A stretch of DNA of 64,000 bases from Ornithinimicrobium faecis (lineage in GTDB: Bacteria > Actinomycetota > Actinomycetes > Actinomycetales > Dermatophilaceae): NCBI RefSeq assembly GCF_023923225.1, contig NZ_CP099489.1:620001-684000 (forward strand), in the 5' to 3' direction. The position numbers and the translations under genes were made by a program. The notes beneath the pieces were generated by a model. The model was not told the DNA's origin and did not search any database. It saw nothing but the letters and a program-made list of their open reading frames with translations. The stretch's first letter is position 1. Each line of letters starts with the position of its first letter. Shown piece after piece: positions 59,230-64,000 of the stretch.

Positions 59230-61659
59230 GTGCGATCCACCCTTGCTGCTTCGCTTGCCCTCGCGCTGGGCGTGACGCTGCTGCCCGGCGCCGCGCTCGC
59301 CACCACCACGCCGGAGCCCCCGGGCGTCGAGGAAGGCACCCAGGAGACCGTCGACGAGACCGTCGAGGCGCCGCCGACCGTTGATGACGGTCAGCAGGGG
59401 GAGCAACTCAGCGAGCCGGTGCCCGAGGAGCACCTGGACCAGAAGTACGGACTGACCACCAGCGACCCCGAGATCGTCGCGCCCACGACCGTCACCGCGC
59501 TCACGTCGCTGCCCACCCCGCTGCCGGGGGCCGAGGTCTACCCGATGCCAGACAGCGGGAAATACAGCGTGACCGGAGGCGGGTGGGGCCACCGCCACGG
59601 CATGTCCCAGCACGGTGCCAACGGGGCCGGACAGCAGGGCCTGAACCACCAGGAGATCCTCGACTTCTACTATCCGGGCACACAACTGGAGACCCGGGAC
59701 ACCGGCCAGATCCGGGTCGGCATCACCATCGACAACGACGGCGTCACCCGAGTGGACCACCGGCCCGGCCTGGTCGTCAGCAACGGCCCCGACGCCACGG
59801 CATACCCCCTGCCCGAGCGGGACCAGTGGCGCGTGCAGGCGTCGTCCAACAACCCGAGCAGCTGTGTCCTGCAGGCCCGCGACACCCAGGGCAACTGGAC
59901 GGCCTACCAACCCAAGGGGATGCCGACCGGTTGCCCGGTGACCTTCACCTCGCCGAGCGAGAAGATGATCGACCTCTATCTGCCGGGCGGCACCCGCCGG
60001 GTCTATCGCGGTCAGATCACCGCGACCCACCACGGGGAGCGGGGGCTGGCCACCGTCAACCGGTTGCCGATGCAGCACTACCTGTGGTCGGTCGTCTCCT
60101 CCGAGGTGCCCTCGAACTTCCACCAGCAGGCGCTGCGCGCGCAGGCCGTCGCGGCGCGCACCTATGCCGAGCGCGGGGTCAACGGCACGGGCTATTACGA
60201 CACCTGCGACACGACCTACTGCCAGGCCTACAAGGGCCGCGGCAAGCGCGCCAGTGACGGCAGCATCGAGACCCTCGAGTTCACCGCCAACAAGAACGCG
60301 GTGAACGCCACCGACGGGCAGGTGCTGACCTTCGCCTTCTCGTGGGGCAAGGGTCTGGCGACGACGATGTATTCGGCGGCGACCGGTGGCTACACCATCC
60401 CGGCCAATGCCGACCACCCCTACCTGGTTGCCCAGGAGGACCCCTACGACGACACCGACATCAACCCGCGACACCGGTGGACCGCGGAGCTGACGGCCGA
60501 GGCGCTGGAGACGCGTTACCAGATCGCTGACGTGGCCCGGGTGCAGGTGACTCAGCGGGACGGCTACGGCGAGTGGGGCGGGCGGATCGTGTCGGCCAGG
60601 GTCGAGGGCTTCCTGGCGGACGGGCGCTATGCCTACAACGACACCACCGGCATCGGCCTGTATCTCGCCCGTCCGTGGCCCTACTGGAAGACCGGTCTGT
60701 CCACCGACTACTTCACCTTCAACGACCCGGGCCAGACGCCCCCGCCAGAGCCGGGTGAGGTGACCCGGATCTCTGGCTCCGACCGCTATGAGACCGCCGC
60801 TAACGTGGCCAAGCAGTGGGCGCCCGGCGTGAGTGTCGCCTACATCGTCAACGGCCAGGACTTCCCGGACGCCCTCACCGCGGCCGCCCGAGCGGGGATC
60901 TATGACGCCCCGGTCCTGCTGAGTCAGCCGGGCAACCTCCCCCAGGCGACGCGCGACGCGCTGACCAGGCTCAAGCCGGGTCGCCTGGTCATCGTCGGTG
61001 GCAAGCAGGCTGTCAGCACGGGGGTTGAGCAGCAGCTCAAGAAACACACCACGGGCCTCGTGGAGCGCGTCGGAGGCGTCAACCGCTATGCGACCGCCGC
61101 GAACCTCGCCTCCTACTACGGCAGTGGGCAGTCCCGGGTGTTCCTGGCCAGTGGCCAGGGGTTCCCCGACGCCCTCGCAGCTGCCGCCCTCGCCGGCAAG
61201 CAGCACACGCCGTTGCTCCTGGCGGGCCGCAACACCCTCGACGAGGCGACCATCGCGCAACTGGACCGGCTCAACCCGGGCGAGATCGTTGTGCTCGGCG
61301 GTGACCTGGCCGTCACCAACGCTGTCGCACAGCAGGCCGCGAAGTATGCGACCAGCGGCACCTATCGACGACTGGCCGGCACCAGCCGCTATGACACGTC
61401 GTTGACGGTCGCGCAGGAGTTTGACACCTCGCTGGGCTCCGCCCTGGTCACCTCCGGCGAGCAGTTCCCCGACGCGCTGGTGGGTGCCGCGCTCGCCGGT
61501 CGTCGCGGTGTGCCGGTCGTGCTGACCAAGCCGGGCTCGCTTGTCGGGCCCGCCCAGAAGGCGCTGACCCACGTGTCACCCAAGGACATCGACGTGCTCG
61601 GTGGCACGAGCGCCGTGAGCGACGCCACGTTGCAGGAGGTCGAGAACTACCTCCGGTAG
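59230..61659 (+). CDS. Secreted SpoIID/LytB-domain protein with three cell-wall-binding type 2 repeats
   Basis: An 809-residue exported protein (signal 1-25, PGAALATT). The SpoIID domain (about 110-480) has GGGWGHRHGMSQHGANG, RGLATVNRLPMQHYLWSVVS and SEVPSNFHQQALRAQAVAAR, the pattern of glycan-strand lytic transglycosylases. C-terminal (about 515-809) three CWB2 repeats, each starting like RISGSDRYETAANVAK, with VNGQDFPDAL and VIVGG motifs, bind the cell wall. Probably a peptidoglycan remodeller. GTG at 59230 has AGGAG six bases ahead. Confidence 0.92.
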   Translation: MRSTLAASLALALGVTLLPGAALATTTPEPPGVEEGTQETVDETVEAPPTVDDGQQGEQLSEPVPEEHLDQKYGLTTSDPEIVAPTTVTALTSLPTPLPGAEVYPMPDSGKYSVTGGGWGHRHGMSQHGANGAGQQGLNHQEILDFYYPGTQLETRDTGQIRVGITIDNDGVTRVDHRPGLVVSNGPDATAYPLPERDQWRVQASSNNPSSCVLQARDTQGNWTAYQPKGMPTGCPVTFTSPSEKMIDLYLPGGTRRVYRGQITATHHGERGLATVNRLPMQHYLWSVVSSEVPSNFHQQALRAQAVAARTYAERGVNGTGYYDTCDTTYCQAYKGRGKRASDGSIETLEFTANKNAVNATDGQVLTFAFSWGKGLATTMYSAATGGYTIPANADHPYLVAQEDPYDDTDINPRHRWTAELTAEALETRYQIADVARVQVTQRDGYGEWGGRIVSARVEGFLADGRYAYNDTTGIGLYLARPWPYWKTGLSTDYFTFNDPGQTPPPEPGEVTRISGSDRYETAANVAKQWAPGVSVAYIVNGQDFPDALTAAARAGIYDAPVLLSQPGNLPQATRDALTRLKPGRLVIVGGKQAVSTGVEQQLKKHTTGLVERVGGVNRYATAANLASYYGSGQSRVFLASGQGFPDALAAAALAGKQHTPLLLAGRNTLDEATIAQLDRLNPGEIVVLGGDLAVTNAVAQQAAKYATSGTYRRLAGTSRYDTSLTVAQEFDTSLGSALVTSGEQFPDALVGAALAGRRGVPVVLTKPGSLVGPAQKALTHVSPKDIDVLGGTSAVSDATLQEVENYLR

Positions 61660-61685
61660 GGCCCACATAGTGGGAGAATCCGCCC

Positions 61686-63200
61686 ATGACTGACACGCAC
61701 ACTGCAGTGCCGCAGGCCCCGGCCCGCACCCTGATCGAGACCAACGGGATCGACATCATCCAGGAGTCGGAGCGCACCGCCAAGCCCTCCGACCTGTTCT
61801 GGCCGTGGTTCGCCGCCAACGTGTCGGTCTTCGGCATGAGCTATGCGGCCTTCGTCTATGGCTTCGGCGTGAGCTTCTGGCAGGGCGTGATCGTCACAGT
61901 CGTCGGCGTCACGCTGTCCTTCCTGTTCTGCGGCATCATCGCGATCGCCGGCAAGCGGGGCTCGGTGCCCACGATGGTGCTATCCCGCTCGGCCTTCGGC
62001 GTCAAGGGGCAGAAGGTGCCCGGCATCTTCTCTTGGTTGATCTCGATGGGGTGGGAGACCTTCCTGGCGATCATGGCCGTGCTGGCCACTGCGACCGTCT
62101 TCAACGAGCTCGGCTGGAGCAGCGGCACCACGACCAAGGTGATCGCCTGCGCCGTCATCGCGGCCCTGATCGTGCTCGGCTCGGTCGCCGGCTATCACAC
62201 GATCATGCGGATGCAGTCGGTGCTGACCTGGGTCACCGGGCTGGTCACCATCGGCTATATCGCGATCACCTTCCGGGACATCGACCTCTCGGCGGCGACC
62301 GCGCTGCCGGCCGGGTCCAACCAGGCCCTCATCGGCGCGCTGGTGATGGTGATGACCGGCTTCGGGCTGGGCTGGATCAACATCGCCGCCGACTGGTCGC
62401 GCTATCAGAAGCGCGACGCCTCCGGCTCCAAGATCGTCTTCTGGAACACCTTCGGCGGAGCCCTCGCCCCGGTCCTGCTGGTCTGCTATGGCCTGGCGCT
62501 GGCCGGCTCCAACCCCGATCTGACCGATGCCATCGCCAACGACCCGGTGGGCACCCTGGCCACGATCCTGCCGACCTGGTTCCTCATCCCGTTCTGGATC
62601 GCCGCGGTGCTGGCCCTGGTCAGCGGCGCGATCCTGGGCATCTATTCCTCGGGCCTGACCCTGCTCAGCCTGGGCATCAACATCCCGCGCCCGGCAGCCG
62701 CGCTCATCGACGGCACCATCCTGACCCTTGGCACGATCTATGTCGTCTTCTTTGCCGAGTCCTTCCTCGCTCCCTTCCAGAGCTTCCTGATCACTCTCGG
62801 TGTGCCGATCGCGGCCTGGGCCGGCATCCTCATCGCCGACACCATGCTGCGGCGCAAGAACTATGACGAGACCGCTCTGTTCGACGGCCGGGGCCGCTAC
62901 GGCAACTGGAACTGGACCTCGATCGCGATCATGGCGGTCGCCTCCATCGCCGGTTGGGGCCTGGTCATCAACAACTTCGCCGACGACGCGTCCTGGAACA
63001 ACTGGCAGGGCTATCTGCTCGGCCCGCTGGGGCTGGGCGGGCGCGAGGGCGACTGGGCCTGGGCCAACCTGGGCGTGCTCGTCGCGCTGGTGATCGGCTT
63101 CGTCGGCTATGCCGCCCTCCAGGCCCACGCGGTCCGTCGCCAGGAGGCCACCCCCGTGGCCCCGGGCGACCGGGCGGGCGTCGACCGGCCAGTGGCGTGA
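61686..63200 (+). CDS. NCS1-family nucleobase:cation symporter
   Basis: A 504-residue permease with about 12 membrane segments. Family features: RTAKPSDLFWPWFAANVSVF (about 30-49), FCGIIAIAGKRGSVPTMVLSRSAFG and GFGLGWINIAADWSRY. Likely imports cytosine, purines or a related heterocycle (allantoin, hydantoin). A 4-bp GTGA overlap couples it to the isochorismatase-family gene, which may process the imported compound. Confidence 0.92.
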   Translation: MTDTHTAVPQAPARTLIETNGIDIIQESERTAKPSDLFWPWFAANVSVFGMSYAAFVYGFGVSFWQGVIVTVVGVTLSFLFCGIIAIAGKRGSVPTMVLSRSAFGVKGQKVPGIFSWLISMGWETFLAIMAVLATATVFNELGWSSGTTTKVIACAVIAALIVLGSVAGYHTIMRMQSVLTWVTGLVTIGYIAITFRDIDLSAATALPAGSNQALIGALVMVMTGFGLGWINIAADWSRYQKRDASGSKIVFWNTFGGALAPVLLVCYGLALAGSNPDLTDAIANDPVGTLATILPTWFLIPFWIAAVLALVSGAILGIYSSGLTLLSLGINIPRPAAALIDGTILTLGTIYVVFFAESFLAPFQSFLITLGVPIAAWAGILIADTMLRRKNYDETALFDGRGRYGNWNWTSIAIMAVASIAGWGLVINNFADDASWNNWQGYLLGPLGLGGREGDWAWANLGVLVALVIGFVGYAALQAHAVRRQEATPVAPGDRAGVDRPVA

Positions 63201-63832
63201 GCCGTATGCCGACACCTGGCTCAGCCGCGGACCTCCAGTCCGCGGGGGATCAGCAGGGTCCCTGGCTGGTCGTCATCGACCCGCAGGTGATCTTTGCCGA
63301 CCCGTCCTCACAGTGGTGCGCCCCGAAGTTTGAGGGCATCGTCGAGCCCGTGCGCCAGCTCGCCGAGGCATTCGGCGAGCGGGTGATTGTCACCCGCTGG
63401 GTCCCGCCGGCGCAGAAGGCGGGCTCCTGGGTGCCGTACTTCGAGCAGTTTCCCTTTGCCGATGAGCCCGCTGACCACCACCTCTTCGATCTGGTGCCGG
63501 CCGCTGCGGAGCTGGCCGCTCGGCATACGGTCTCCGAGCCGACGTTCGGCAAGTGGGGCGAGCAGTTGCGCGCCATCACCGGGCCCACCCCGCACCTGGT
63601 CTTGACCGGAGTGGCGACCGACTGCTGCGTGATCTCCACCGCCCTGCCGGCGGTCGACGCCGGTGCCCAGGTGACGGTCGTCTCCGACGGGTGCGCCGGC
63701 TCTGACGACACCAATCACCAGCGCGCCCTGGACGTGATGGCGCTCTATGCGCCCCAGCTGTTCGTGGTGACCAGCCAGGAGTTCCTGGACAACCCCGACA
63801 CAGCCGGCGCCCCGAGCCGGCCGCAGGGCTAG
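63197..63832 (+). CDS. Isochorismatase-family cysteine hydrolase
   Basis: A 211-residue enzyme. The catalytic triad is visible: Asp in VVIDPQVIFAD, Lys in FGKWGEQLR (or QKAGSW) and Cys in GVATDCCVISTA, with the preceding cis-peptide VATD. The family includes nicotinamidase, ureidoacrylate and N-carbamoyl-sarcosine hydrolases. Coupled to the NCS1 permease, so a nucleobase-derived amide is a probable substrate. GTG at 63197 is set by overlap; ATG at 63206 possible. Confidence 0.88.
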   Translation: MSRMPTPGSAADLQSAGDQQGPWLVVIDPQVIFADPSSQWCAPKFEGIVEPVRQLAEAFGERVIVTRWVPPAQKAGSWVPYFEQFPFADEPADHHLFDLVPAAAELAARHTVSEPTFGKWGEQLRAITGPTPHLVLTGVATDCCVISTALPAVDAGAQVTVVSDGCAGSDDTNHQRALDVMALYAPQLFVVTSQEFLDNPDTAGAPSRPQG

Positions 63833-63834
63833 TT

Positions 63835-64000
63835 TTAGTCGGCCGGCTGGATGGACAGGCCGAGTTCGGCGAACTGTTCGGCCGGGCGGTGATAGCCGCG
63901 CACCAGGTGCTGGATGCCGCCGATGCGGGACGGGCCGTCGGCGATGGCGGCCGCAATCACTGAGGAGAAGCCGGCACGGACGTCGGGGACCTCGACCTGG
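63835..64000 (-). CDS. UDP-N-acetylglucosamine 1-carboxyvinyltransferase-like protein, C-terminal end
   Basis: The last 55 residues of a gene that runs off the right edge. VPDVRAGFSSVIAAAIADGP, GIQHLVRGYHRP and ELGLSIQPAD match the end of the EPSP-synthase fold of MurA (VRAGAAL...A, RGYE). The usual ending and the conserved Arg of RAG are present. Whether this is the housekeeping murA or a paralogue cannot be told. It converges on the hydrolase gene with two bases between stops. Confidence 0.75.
   Translation of the reverse strand, partial: QVEVPDVRAGFSSVIAAAIADGPSRIGGIQHLVRGYHRPAEQFAELGLSIQPAD

Noticed and set aside
61980..63215. A 411-codon frame opposite the NCS1 gene
   Set aside because: Asp/Gly/Arg/Gln-rich shadow with no recognisable domain.

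Overview
The window is chromosomal DNA from a high-GC Gram-positive actinobacterium. Base composition is around 70 percent GC, GTG and TTG starts are frequent, there are many lipoproteins, and the content (SigK/RskA, MMPL exporters, an actinobacterial tricorn protease, a PabA-PabB fusion) points to the Micrococcales, possibly the Intrasporangiaceae/Ornithinimicrobium group. The family placement is an inference from gene content and style. There is no phage, no insertion sequence and no CRISPR array. About 56 protein genes and 4 tRNA genes can be supported, and the two edge genes are partial.

Layout. 1-4.4 kb: the start of an amino-acid-binding lipoprotein, a secreted HNH/Excalibur nuclease, tRNA-Phe, a DUF7010-type membrane protein, an orphan lipoprotein and a hexapeptide-repeat protein. 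4.4-7.6 kb: a compact SigK operon (CHRD surface protein, class F-like sortase, SigK, RskA) with a SigK-like promoter in front. 7.6-13.3 kb: a Vgb-type propeller, two tandem paralogous lipoproteins, tRNA-Asp, tRNA-Glu, an HhH-PHP protein and an ElaA-type GNAT. 13.3-18.6 kb: a two-component system with a DUF4097 protein, divergent from an MMPL exporter. 18.7-25.5 kb: DUF2461, a double GNAT, an MFS permease and a complete ProVWX-type glycine betaine importer. 25.5-32.4 kb: tricorn protease and a pair of SPFH-domain proteins. 32.4-34 kb: a repeat-rich patch around a decayed DUF559 gene. 34-43.8 kb: pirin, PabA-PabB fusion, small lipoprotein, cupin, aldo/keto reductase, membrane-lipase fusion and a DrrAB-like ABC exporter. 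43.8-50.9 kb: an anchored hypothetical, a second MMPL exporter, dodecin, a methyltransferase, tRNA-Lys, a membrane pseudokinase and a secreted phosphohydrolase-like protein. 50.9-59 kb: a light-response cluster (SRPBCC protein; FAD oxidoreductase, DUF1365, CFA-synthase-like enzyme, SDR-TspO fusion; CarH-type B12 photoreceptor; CPBP protease; SDR). 59-64 kb: a SpoIID/cell-wall-binding protein, an NCS1 permease with an isochorismatase-family hydrolase, and the end of a MurA-like gene.

The most promising system is the CarH cluster. The regulator keeps the Wx9EH and ExHxxG cobalamin signatures with the spacing of Thermus CarH, but has Ala at the position of its bis-His ligand. Two nearly identical direct-repeat sites (TTAGACA or CTAGACA, then TTAG(A/T)CA, 11 bp apart) lie in front of the FAD-oxidoreductase/SRPBCC divergent pair and of the MMPL gene about 5 kb away. 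A looser copy lies beside carH. Together these suggest a B12/light-controlled membrane-lipid regulon that includes an SDR-TspO fusion and a lipid-type exporter. Two other features recur through the window: many short in-frame minisatellites, and a strongly over-represented octamer GTATGCCG.
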